Source: Nocardioides sp. W7
Lineage (GTDB): Bacteria > Actinomycetota > Actinomycetes > Propionibacteriales > Nocardioidaceae
Length of the DNA stretch: 64,000 nt
Assembly: GCF_022919075.1 (NCBI RefSeq)
Contig: NZ_CP095078.1
Coordinates: 4,712,001-4,776,000 of the forward strand
Direction of reading: 5' to 3'
The position numbers and the translations under genes were made by a program. The notes beneath the pieces were generated by a model, which was not told where the DNA came from, did no database searches, and saw nothing but the letters and a program-made list of their open reading frames with translations. Below are positions 1 through 6,574 of the stretch, piece by piece. Position 1 is the first letter of the stretch. Each line of letters starts with the position of its first letter.

Positions 1-729
1 GAAGGAGTCGCCGTACCGCGCCAGGTTGGCGGCGCCGCCGACGGCGATCCGCTGGTCCGAGCGGTGGTCGACCATGGCGTCGACGAGGACGTCCACCACG
101 GCCGCCGTCGACCCGTCGTCGACCTCCGGGACCGCCGCACGCAGCAAGACCGCCGCCTCGGAGATGACCTCGCCGGTGGCGGCGCGGTTGACCCGGTTCC
201 GCAGCTCGGCGAGCTCGGCGTCGCCCAGGTCGGCGCCGAGCTCGACGAGGCGCTGCTCGACGCGGCCGGTGCTGAGGATGAGGACCGCGAGCAGCCGGTT
301 CGGGGCGAGCGGGACCAGCTCGATGTGGCGCACGGTCGAGCGGGAGAGCGTGGGGTACTGCACCACGGCCACCTGGCGGGTCAGCTGGGAGAGCATCCGC
401 ACCGAGCGCTGCACGACGTCGTCGAGGTCGACGGCGCCGTCGAGGAAGGTCGAGATCGCGCGCTTCTCGGCGGCGCTCATCGGCTTGACGGTGGTCAGTC
501 GGTCGACGAAGAGCCGGTAGCCCTTGTCGGTCGGCACCCGCCCCGCGCTGGTGTGCGGCTGGGTGATGTAGCCCTCGTCCTCGAGCGCGGCCATGTCGTT
601 GCGCACGGTGGCCGGCGAGACACCGAGACCGTGCCGCTCGACCAGCGCCTTCGAGCCGACGGGCTCCTCGGTGGAGACGTAGTCCTCGACGATCGCGCGC
701 AGCACCGCGAGTCGACGCTCCTCCTGCAT
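1..729 (-). CDS. hrcA: Heat-inducible transcription repressor HrcA (3' end outside window)
   Basis: HrcA represses class I heat-shock genes (groE, dnaK, itself) by binding CIRCE elements. The 243 visible residues begin MQEERRLAVLRAIVEDYV and contain the N-terminal winged-helix domain (VGSKALVERHGLGVSPATVRNDM, described by its ends here: VGSK...RNDM at about 24-44), then the GYITQPHTSAGRVPTDKGYR stretch that is diagnostic for the family, followed by the GAF-like inducer domain. The family is about 340 residues, so roughly 100 residues lie beyond the left edge. The ATG at 729 is chosen because the conserved N-terminus starts there and an AGGCGAGAT-like purine stretch lies just upstream. A CIRCE palindrome about 25 nt upstream indicates autoregulation. 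dnaJ usually follows in actinobacteria but is out of view. Confidence 0.96.
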   Translation of the reverse strand, partial: MQEERRLAVLRAIVEDYVSTEEPVGSKALVERHGLGVSPATVRNDMAALEDEGYITQPHTSAGRVPTDKGYRLFVDRLTTVKPMSAAEKRAISTFLDGAVDLDDVVQRSVRMLSQLTRQVAVVQYPTLSRSTVRHIELVPLAPNRLLAVLILSTGRVEQRLVELGADLGDAELAELRNRVNRAATGEVISEAAVLLRAAVPEVDDGSTAAVVDVLVDAMVDHRSDQRIAVGGAANLARYGDSF

Positions 730-751
730 CTCGCCTCCTCCGCTGGCTGAC

Positions 752-778
752 CTGGCACTCGAATGTCCGGAGTGCCAA
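752..778. promoter_or_regulatory. CIRCE element (HrcA operator)
   Basis: CTGGCACTC, nine spacer bases, then GAGTGCCAA: the 9-9-9 inverted repeat of CIRCE (consensus TTAGCACTC-N9-GAGTGCTAA), with one mismatch between the arms. It sits immediately upstream of hrcA, so HrcA very probably controls its own operon. Confidence 0.9.
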
Positions 779-850
779 CTCTACAAGGCGGTGCGGACCG
801 AGCGTGGTTCGCGATCCGGACAGCGGCTTTCCGGGGCGTCCGACCGTCGC

Positions 851-870
851 GTAGGTTAGCCTTGCCTAAC
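851..870 (+). promoter_or_regulatory. Iron box (DtxR/IdeR-type operator)
   Basis: GTAGGTTAGCCTTGCCTAAC matches the 19-bp DtxR/IdeR consensus TTAGGTTAGGCTAACCTAA at 15 of 19 positions and keeps its dyad. It lies 16 nt before the start of the HugZ-like gene, next to the ribosome binding site, where a bound regulator would block transcription when iron is plentiful. Confidence 0.75.
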
Positions 871-886
871 TCACTCAGGAGGCGAC

Positions 887-1633
887 ATGACCGCGGACCC
901 CACGACCCGCCCGCTGCTCGATCCGGCCGAGCTCGCGGCCGAGGCGCGCAGCATCCTCGCCTGCCCGGGCAGCGTCAGCCTGGTCGTCGACGGCCACCCG
1001 AGCGTGCTCGGTGACGACGCACTCGGGATGCAGGACGTGTACGGAACCCCGACGTTCTCCTGCCCGCCGGACAGCGAGCTCGCCGTGGCCGCTGCGCACC
1101 ACCGCAGCGCCCTGATCACGGTCGAGAGCGGTCTCGGCCACCCGGGCTCCGAGGAGCGCGCCATGACCCTCACCCTGGCGGGCCGGGTGGAGACCCGCGG
1201 CGTCGAGGACTGCGCCTGCTGCGCGGAGACCCGCCACGTGGTCGTCCTCGAGCTCAACTTCGCGCTGCTGACCCGGCACGCCGCACCCGCCGCTGGTGAC
1301 GAGCGGGAGCCCGACCAGCAGCTCCGGGTCCCGCTCGCGCACTTCCGCTCCCCCGCCCACCACCTCAACCGGGGCTACCTCCAGCACTCGGTCGAGCACG
1401 CCAACAGCTGCCACCAGGAGGAGCTGCGCCGGGCGGTGTCGACCACGACCGGGACCCCGATGGGCCGACTGCTCGGCGTCGCCCTCGCCGACCTCTCGCC
1501 GTCCGGCGTGCAGGTGCGCTGGATCGACGCCGAAGGCGCCCGGCACCTCGACGTCACCTTCCCCCGCGCCGCCCGGACCACCGCCGAGCTCGGCGAGATG
1601 CTGCGCCGCGAGCTGCACGCCGGGATCTGCTGA
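887..1633 (+). CDS. HugZ-like / DUF2470 protein, probable heme-iron utilisation
   Basis: This 248-residue protein has a split-barrel flavin-reductase-like N-terminal part (about 20-160, with the HugZ-type stretch ending in the CACC cysteines of DCACCAET near 107-112) and a C-terminal DUF2470 domain (about 170-245, with the ANSCHQEELRR start and HLDVTFPRAA end). Proteins of this layout are linked to heme degradation or heme-iron storage in actinobacteria; no catalytic assignment is possible from sequence alone. The ATG follows a strong AGGAGG at 878-883. The overlapping iron box upstream fits an iron-starvation role and is the main independent support for the heme-iron assignment. The neighbours are unrelated. 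Confidence 0.8.
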   Translation: MTADPTTRPLLDPAELAAEARSILACPGSVSLVVDGHPSVLGDDALGMQDVYGTPTFSCPPDSELAVAAAHHRSALITVESGLGHPGSEERAMTLTLAGRVETRGVEDCACCAETRHVVVLELNFALLTRHAAPAAGDEREPDQQLRVPLAHFRSPAHHLNRGYLQHSVEHANSCHQEELRRAVSTTTGTPMGRLLGVALADLSPSGVQVRWIDAEGARHLDVTFPRAARTTAELGEMLRRELHAGIC

Positions 1634-1656
1634 GGACCCCGATGGCCGCAGTGGCC

Positions 1657-1662
1657 TAGCCT
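1657..1662 (+). promoter_or_regulatory. -10 hexamer of a probable leaderless promoter
   Basis: TAGCCT ends 6 nt before the GTG at 1669 and there is no ribosome binding site, the usual layout of a leaderless actinobacterial transcript. It supports GTG 1669 as the start of the MBL-fold gene. Confidence 0.55.
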
Positions 1663-1668
1663 GCCCGG

Positions 1669-2517
1669 GTGCCCTTCACCGAGGTCGCGGACCGGATCTG
1701 GGTCGCGCGCTACGACTGGTTCGACGTCAACGTGACGCTCGTCGGCGGCGCCGACGGGCTGCTCGTCGTCGACACGCACGCCTCGGCGCTCGCCGCGCGC
1801 GAGGTGGTCGAGGACATCCGCCGGCTCGGCACCGGGCGGGTCGTCGGCGTCGTGAACACCCACGAGCACTTCGACCACACCTTCGGCAACGGGGAGCTGC
1901 GCTCGGCGTACGGCGTCGTACCGATCCACGCGCACGAGACGGCCGCCGCCAACACCGTGGCGGCGGGCGAGCGGATCAAGGCGGCGTACGACGCCGATCC
2001 CGACGACCCGCACCGCGACGAGATCCGGGCGACCGAGATCGTGCCGGCCGACCACACGTTCTCCTCGGTGGTGGCGCTCGACCTCGGCGACCGGCTGGTC
2101 GAGCTGGTCCACCCCGGCCGGGGCCACACCGCCGGCGACCTGGTCGTACGGGTCCCCGACGCCGACACCCTGCTCGCCGGCGACCTGGTCGAGGAGTCCG
2201 GCCCGCCCGGCTTCGGCGGCGACTGCCACCCGCTGGAGTGGCCGCTGGCGCTCGACATCGTGCTCGGCCTGACGACCGGGTCGTCGGTCGTCGTACCCGG
2301 CCACGGGGCGCCGGTCGACCGCGACTTCGTCGAGGAGCAGCGCAACACGATCGGGATCGTCGCCGAGACCATCCGGCACCTGGCGACCACGGGCGTCCCG
2401 GTCCGCGACGCGCTGGCCGCCGCCGAGTGGCCCTACCCGCGCGAGCAGCTCGGCGAGGCCGTACGCCGGGGCTACGAGCAGCTGCCCCGCAGCCAGAAGC
2501 GGCTGCCGCTGATCTGA
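1669..2517 (+). CDS. MBL-fold metallo-hydrolase
   Basis: The 282-residue protein is a metallo-beta-lactamase-fold hydrolase. The dinuclear zinc motif HxHxDH is intact as THEHFDHT (about 64-71), a third metal ligand is in HPGRGHTAGD (about 144-153), Asp in LLAGDLVEE (about 167-175) is the bridging ligand, and the last His is in VVVPGHGAPV (about 205-214). The pattern is closest to the general 'cyclase/hydrolase' MBL group rather than to true beta-lactamases or glyoxalase II, so the substrate is unknown. Start GTG has a leaderless-type promoter just upstream. It stands alone, with a small acidic protein gene 16 nt downstream that may share its transcript. Confidence 0.88.
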   Translation: MPFTEVADRIWVARYDWFDVNVTLVGGADGLLVVDTHASALAAREVVEDIRRLGTGRVVGVVNTHEHFDHTFGNGELRSAYGVVPIHAHETAAANTVAAGERIKAAYDADPDDPHRDEIRATEIVPADHTFSSVVALDLGDRLVELVHPGRGHTAGDLVVRVPDADTLLAGDLVEESGPPGFGGDCHPLEWPLALDIVLGLTTGSSVVVPGHGAPVDRDFVEEQRNTIGIVAETIRHLATTGVPVRDALAAAEWPYPREQLGEAVRRGYEQLPRSQKRLPLI

Positions 2518-2533
2518 GCGGGTACCGGGCGGC

Positions 2534-2764
2534 ATGAGCAACGCGGAGAACGAGAACGAGCCCGGCGTCCCCGACGAGGACCTGCCCGAGGACCTGGTGC
2601 CGAGCGACGACAACCCGTTGGCCGAGGGACTGGAGCCCGGCAGCACCGTCGAGGACCTCCTGACCGGCGGCAAGGCCGCCGAGCAGGAGGGCAAGGGCGA
2701 GCCGAAGCCGGGCGACGCCGCCGGCGAGGGCCGGCACCCGTCGGACACCTCACAGGAGGAGTGA
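2534..2764 (+). CDS. Small acidic hypothetical protein
   Basis: This 76-residue, highly acidic and probably disordered protein (rich in E, D, G, P; no aromatic residues, no cysteine, no membrane segment) is not recognised. It is kept as a gene because it has GC-rich third positions, fits tightly between two real genes on the same strand (16 nt after one, about 50 nt before the next), and has a normal ATG. A plain reading is a small cytosolic linker-like protein conserved in relatives. No function is proposed. Confidence 0.55.
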   Translation: MSNAENENEPGVPDEDLPEDLVPSDDNPLAEGLEPGSTVEDLLTGGKAAEQEGKGEPKPGDAAGEGRHPSDTSQEE

Positions 2765-2802
2765 GGCGGCGCGCCCTGCCGCGGACTGTCGGTCGCGCCG
2801 CC

Positions 2803-2808
2803 TAGCGT
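2803..2808 (+). promoter_or_regulatory. -10 hexamer of a probable leaderless promoter
   Basis: TAGCGT lies 7 nt before ATG 2816 and no Shine-Dalgarno is present. This favours ATG 2816 over the GTG at 2807, which would overlap the hexamer. Confidence 0.5.
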
Positions 2809-2815
2809 GGCGGGC

Positions 2816-3664
2816 ATGGCTGACCGGTACGGCTCCGACGTCCTCTCGACCGACTGGCGCGCCCCCAAGCGCGGGCGTGCGGTCGAGGCGCCGGCCGACC
2901 TCGGCACGGTCGTCGAGGAGGTCACCACCGACTGGTGCGGCGAGATCGTCGCCGTCGACCGCGACCTGCACACCCTCACCCTGGAGGACCGGCGGGCCCG
3001 CCGGCGCACCTTCCCGCTCGGCCCCGGCTTCCTACTTGAGGGCCGCCCGGTGATCCTGGTCGCGCCCGTGCGTCAGAGTGCGCCGGCCAAGCCCACCCAC
3101 ACCGCATCCGGCTCGGTCGCTGTCCACGGTGCGAAGGCCCGGGTGGCGCGAGCCAGCCGGATCTTCGTCGAGGGCCGGCACGACGCCGAGCTGGTCGAGA
3201 AGGTCTGGGGCGACGACCTGCGCGTCGAGGGCGTCGTCGTGGAGTACCTCGACGGTGTCGACGACCTCGCCGAGCACCTGCGCGACTTCCGCCCCGGTCC
3301 CGATCGGCGGGTCGGCGTGCTGGTCGACCACCTGGTCCCGGGCTCCAAGGAGAGCCGGATCGCCCAGGGCGTCGCGAAGTCCCCGGTCGGCAAGCACGTG
3401 CTGATCGTCGGCCACCCGTTCATCGACGTCTGGGCCGCGGTCAAGCCCGCCCGGGTCGGCCTCGAGCGGTGGCCCGACATCCCCCGCTCCATCGAGTGGA
3501 AGAGGGGCGTGTGCCAGCACCTGGGCTGGCCGCACCGCGACCAGGCCGACATCGCCCGCGCCTGGAAGCAGATCCTGGGCCGAGTCTCGTCGTACCACGA
3601 CCTCGACCCGGCTCTCCTCGGCCGAGTCGAGGAGCTGATCGATTTCGTGACCAGCTCGGACTGA
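2816..3664 (+). CDS. DUF3097 family protein
   Basis: The 282-residue protein matches the actinobacterial DUF3097 family: an N-terminal region with YGSDVLSTDWRAP, a small OB/SH3-like segment (about 40-85), and a C-terminal Toprim-like part with IFVEGRHDAELVEKVWG (about 118-134) and GVLVDHLVPGSKESRIA. The FVEGRHDAE and LVDHL motifs resemble the acidic metal-binding motifs of Toprim domains, so a nucleic-acid-related role is possible but unproven. ATG 2816 is preferred because of a leaderless promoter 7 nt upstream. In many actinobacteria this gene sits near hrcA and hemW, as it does here, which supports orthology rather than function. Confidence 0.85.
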   Translation: MADRYGSDVLSTDWRAPKRGRAVEAPADLGTVVEEVTTDWCGEIVAVDRDLHTLTLEDRRARRRTFPLGPGFLLEGRPVILVAPVRQSAPAKPTHTASGSVAVHGAKARVARASRIFVEGRHDAELVEKVWGDDLRVEGVVVEYLDGVDDLAEHLRDFRPGPDRRVGVLVDHLVPGSKESRIAQGVAKSPVGKHVLIVGHPFIDVWAAVKPARVGLERWPDIPRSIEWKRGVCQHLGWPHRDQADIARAWKQILGRVSSYHDLDPALLGRVEELIDFVTSSD

Positions 3665-3760
3665 GCCTGCGAAGGACGAGCGTCAGGTCACGAGGTCGAG
3701 TAGACGGGCTCGGACCGAGCCTGCGAGGGCGGAGCCCGTGGTATCGAGACCCATCCGGTC
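3663..3760. repeat. Two imperfect tandem copies of a REP-like palindromic repeat
   Basis: GAGCCTGCGAAGGACGAGCG at 3663 recurs in altered form at 3717 (GAGCCTGCGAGGGCGGAGCC), a period of 54 nt, and both copies run into a CGAG-containing tail (CACGAGGTCGAG, GGTATCGAGACC). The unit resembles short palindromic repeats scattered between genes in Nocardioides-like genomes. It lies between convergent genes. Confidence 0.4.
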
Positions 3761-3771
3761 TCGCGGACGCA

Positions 3772-4239
3772 TCACGACCGCAGCATCAGACCCTGGGAGT
3801 CCTTGCTGTCCGAGGCCAGGATGATGATGCCGTCGATGACGGGCCACAGCGCGCCGATGCCGCAGGTGAAGATCGTGACCAGCAGCTGGGCCACCCCGAT
3901 GCCGGTGTCGCCGAGGTAGAACCGGCCGATGCCCAGCGGCAGCAGGATCTGCAGCAGGCCGGCGACGATCTTGGACTTCTCGGAGTACGGCACGCCCGTC
4001 AGCGGGTGCACGCCGTACGGCGCGGCCGGCGAGGCGCCGTACGGCATTCCGGGGAAGCCGGGGTAGGCCGGCTGCTGCTGGGTGTAGGGCGGCGGGGCGT
4101 ACGGCGGCTGGCTGTACGCCGGCTGGTCGGCCGACGGAGGCGGCGGAGGCTGCTCGCCGTACGGGCGACTCCCGTAGGGCTGGGTGGGCTCGTCGCCCGA
4201 GGGCTCCTGCGAGGCGGGGTACTCAGGTCCCTGGGTCAT
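3772..4239 (-). CDS. TM2-domain membrane protein with proline-rich tail
   Basis: The 155-residue protein has a long N-terminal Pro/Tyr/Gln-rich cytosolic tail (about 1-85, repeats such as PPPP, QPPYAPPPYTQQQP) and a C-terminal TM2 domain: SKIVAGLLQILLPLGIGRFYLGDTG (given by its ends SKIV...GDTG, about 90-114), then a second hydrophobic helix ending in the polar turn PVIDGIIIL. The GxGRFYLGDTGIGVAQL signature is typical of TM2. The role of these two-helix proteins is unknown; in actinobacteria they often carry such tails. The ATG gives a complete protein. It is followed by hemW on the same strand (start of this gene 20 nt past the end of hemW), so they may be co-transcribed. Confidence 0.85.
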   Translation of the reverse strand: MTQGPEYPASQEPSGDEPTQPYGSRPYGEQPPPPPSADQPAYSQPPYAPPPYTQQQPAYPGFPGMPYGASPAAPYGVHPLTGVPYSEKSKIVAGLLQILLPLGIGRFYLGDTGIGVAQLLVTIFTCGIGALWPVIDGIIILASDSKDSQGLMLRS

Positions 4240-4258
4240 GCGAGCAGCCTAGTGCCGC

Positions 4259-5485
4259 TCAGGGCAGCAGGGCGCGCACGACGGCGTCGGCGAGCAGCCG
4301 GCCGCGGGGGGTGAGCACCAGCCGCTCGACCTCGAGGGTGAGCAGCCCGTCGCCGACCAGGCCGGCCACCGCGGCCCGGCCCGCGCGGTCGAGCACGGCC
4401 ACCGGCAGCCCGTCGCGCAGTCGCAGCTCCAGGAGCACCTGCTCCACCCGCCGGTCCTCCTCGCTCAGCAGCTCCCGGGCGTGGGCGGGGCTGCGAGCGG
4501 CGGCCAGCCGGTCGGCGTACGCGGCCGGGTGCTTGACGTTCCACCAGCGCACCCCGCCGACGTGCGAGTGCGCCCCGGGGCCGACGCCCCACCAGTCGCC
4601 GCCGGTCCAGTACAGGAGGTTGTGGCGGCAGCGGGTGTCCGGACCGGTCGACCAGTTCGACACCTCGTACCAGCCGAGCCCGGCGGCCCCGAACCGCTCG
4701 TCGGCCAGCTGGTACTTGTCGGCCAGGTCGTCCTCGTCGGGCATCGGCAGCTCGCCGCGCCGCACCCGACGAGCGAGGGCCGTGCCCTCCTCGACGATGA
4801 GGGAGTACGCCGAGACATGGTCCGGCGCGCAGGCCAGGGCCGCCTCGACGGAGGTCTCCCAGTCGGCGATGCTCTCCCCCGGCGTCCCGTAGATCAGGTC
4901 GAGACTGATCTGCTCGAAGCCGGCCGCGCGGGCCCACTCGACCGCCGCGGGCACCCGAAGCGGGTCGTGGGTGCGCTCGAGCACCTTCAGCACGTGGTCG
5001 ACCGCGGACTGCATGCCGAAGGAGATCCGGTTGATGCCGACCGAGCGCAGCTCCTCCAGGTCCCACAGCGCGACGCTGTCGGGGTTGGACTCGGTGGTGA
5101 CCTCGACGTCGTCGGCCAGCCCGAACTCGCCGGCGATCGCGGCCACCACCGACCCGAGGTCGGCCGGGCTGAGCAGCGTCGGAGTGCCGCCGCCGAAGAA
5201 GATCGTCGAGACGGGAAGGTCGACGTCGCCCAGGGCGGCGCGGGCCCGGCGTACCTCTGCGATCGCGGCCTCGGCGTACGTCGCACGCGAGGCGCCCGGA
5301 GCTCCGCCGACCGGTCCGAGCTCCTCGACGGTGTAGGTGTTGAAGTCGCAGTAGCCGCACCGCACCGTGCAGAACGGCACGTGCACGTAGAAGCCGAACG
5401 GTCGCCGTCCGAGCTCCGCGAGGGCGGTCTCGGGAAGGGCCCCGTCCTCCGGGACGGGGTCTCCGGCGGGCAGGGCGGACGGCAT
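4259..5485 (-). CDS. hemW: HemW-like radical SAM heme chaperone
   Basis: The 408-residue protein is a radical SAM enzyme of the HemN/HemW family. It has the cluster motif CTVRCGYCDF (CxxxCxxC, about 38-47), the SAM-binding FFGGGTPTLL (about 94-103), TESNPDS, and the SFGMQS and LIYGTPGES blocks; the C-terminal HemN_C domain follows (about 330-408). HemW members differ from the coproporphyrinogen dehydrogenase HemN in their short N-terminus before the cluster motif, as seen here, and act as heme chaperones, although older annotations call them oxygen-independent coproporphyrinogen III oxidase. ATG 5485 is chosen because the family N-terminus begins about 30 residues before the first conserved block; the frame stays open much further upstream but overlaps the next gene. 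Confidence 0.9.
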   Translation of the reverse strand: MPSALPAGDPVPEDGALPETALAELGRRPFGFYVHVPFCTVRCGYCDFNTYTVEELGPVGGAPGASRATYAEAAIAEVRRARAALGDVDLPVSTIFFGGGTPTLLSPADLGSVVAAIAGEFGLADDVEVTTESNPDSVALWDLEELRSVGINRISFGMQSAVDHVLKVLERTHDPLRVPAAVEWARAAGFEQISLDLIYGTPGESIADWETSVEAALACAPDHVSAYSLIVEEGTALARRVRRGELPMPDEDDLADKYQLADERFGAAGLGWYEVSNWSTGPDTRCRHNLLYWTGGDWWGVGPGAHSHVGGVRWWNVKHPAAYADRLAAARSPAHARELLSEEDRRVEQVLLELRLRDGLPVAVLDRAGRAAVAGLVGDGLLTLEVERLVLTPRGRLLADAVVRALLP

Positions 5486-5517
5486 CCGCCCATCATCCCC
5501 CAGGGTGGGGCGACCGG

Positions 5518-6441
5518 TCAGATCGGGACGTTGAGGGTGAGCGTGTAGCCCTGCGCCACCGAGCCGGTCGCCTTGGCCATCTGCAGGGAGTAGCCGTCGG
5601 AGAAGATGCCGTCGCTCTCGAGCGGGGTCTGCTCCATGTTGGTGGCGCTCTGCTCGTAGCCCTCGGTCGCGTACACGGCGCCGCAGACGTCCTCGGGGAT
5701 CGCGAGCTGGGAGGTGCGCAGCTTGTTGGTGTACGTCGTGGCGTCCGCGAGGCTCTGGTAGACCTCGAAGTGCATGTGCGGCCAGCGGCCGGAGTAGGCC
5801 GCGGGGAAGATCGTGGTGAACTCCACCAGGCCGGCGGCGTCGGTCTCCTGGACGCCGCGCAGGTAGTTCTCGTCGGCGATCGCCTCGGAGTACAGGGAGT
5901 AGTTGCCGTCCCGGTCGCAGTGCCACAGGTAGACCGCCGCGCCGGCGAGCACCGTGATGTCGTCGCCGTTGAGGTCGTGGACCTTCAGCCGCACCGTGGT
6001 CGGGACACCCTGGGCCACGCCGGAGGCGTCGCCGAAGCTGGTGGTGAGGTCGCTGCGGACGATGCCGGACTCGCTCAGCACGTTCGGACCGTTGGAGCCG
6101 TCACCCGGGTAGGGCCCGGCGGTCTCCTCGGGGATCTCGCCGTCGGCGACCTCGACGTCGGACTCGGCGCCCATCGGACCGCCGCCGGGCGGGGCACCGC
6201 CGGGCGGTGCTCCGCCGGGACCCCCGGAGGGAGCGGCGCCGGGGGGCGAGCTGATCGTCGTACCGCCGTCCGAGGAGCAGGCCGCGAGCACGGCCGCGGC
6301 CCCGACGCCGCCGAAGATCGAGAGCATCCCGCGCCGGCCCAACCGGTTGCGCTCGACGATCCGGGGCAGGTCGTGGGAGAGGCCGAGGTCGTGGTCCTCG
6401 AGCTCGCCGTCGTGGCCGTGGCTGTGGTCGTGGTGGTTCAT
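5518..6441 (-). CDS. Tat-exported lipoprotein of the intradiol ring-cleavage dioxygenase fold
   Basis: The 307-residue protein starts with a His/Asp-rich cytosolic stretch (HDHSHGHDGE), then a twin-arginine signal LGRRGMLSIFGG with a lipobox-like LAAC (Cys at about 55), so it is probably exported folded and anchored as a lipoprotein. After a Gly/Pro-rich linker (about 65-95) comes an intradiol dioxygenase-like domain: GPYPGDG, LKVHDLNGDD, the Tyr of AAVYLWHCDRDGNYSLYS, and the iron ligands of RWPHMHFEVY (HxH). The second Tyr ligand seems present in the NYSLYSE area. Known members cleave catechols (protocatechuate, hydroxyquinol), but exported versions with this architecture have no clear substrate. 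The His-rich head could bind metal before export. Confidence 0.85.
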   Translation of the reverse strand: MNHHDHSHGHDGELEDHDLGLSHDLPRIVERNRLGRRGMLSIFGGVGAAAVLAACSSDGGTTISSPPGAAPSGGPGGAPPGGAPPGGGPMGAESDVEVADGEIPEETAGPYPGDGSNGPNVLSESGIVRSDLTTSFGDASGVAQGVPTTVRLKVHDLNGDDITVLAGAAVYLWHCDRDGNYSLYSEAIADENYLRGVQETDAAGLVEFTTIFPAAYSGRWPHMHFEVYQSLADATTYTNKLRTSQLAIPEDVCGAVYATEGYEQSATNMEQTPLESDGIFSDGYSLQMAKATGSVAQGYTLTLNVPI

Positions 6442-6574
6442 GAGGACATCGAAGCTCGGGAGTCTGTGCGTCCCCTGTGCATGCCGCGTGAGGACCCGGT
6501 GGCCGAGCAGGAAGGACGAGGTCCTGACGTTGTCGAGCCCCCCAGCCGACCCGCGACGGTGGCCCTGTCCCCGA

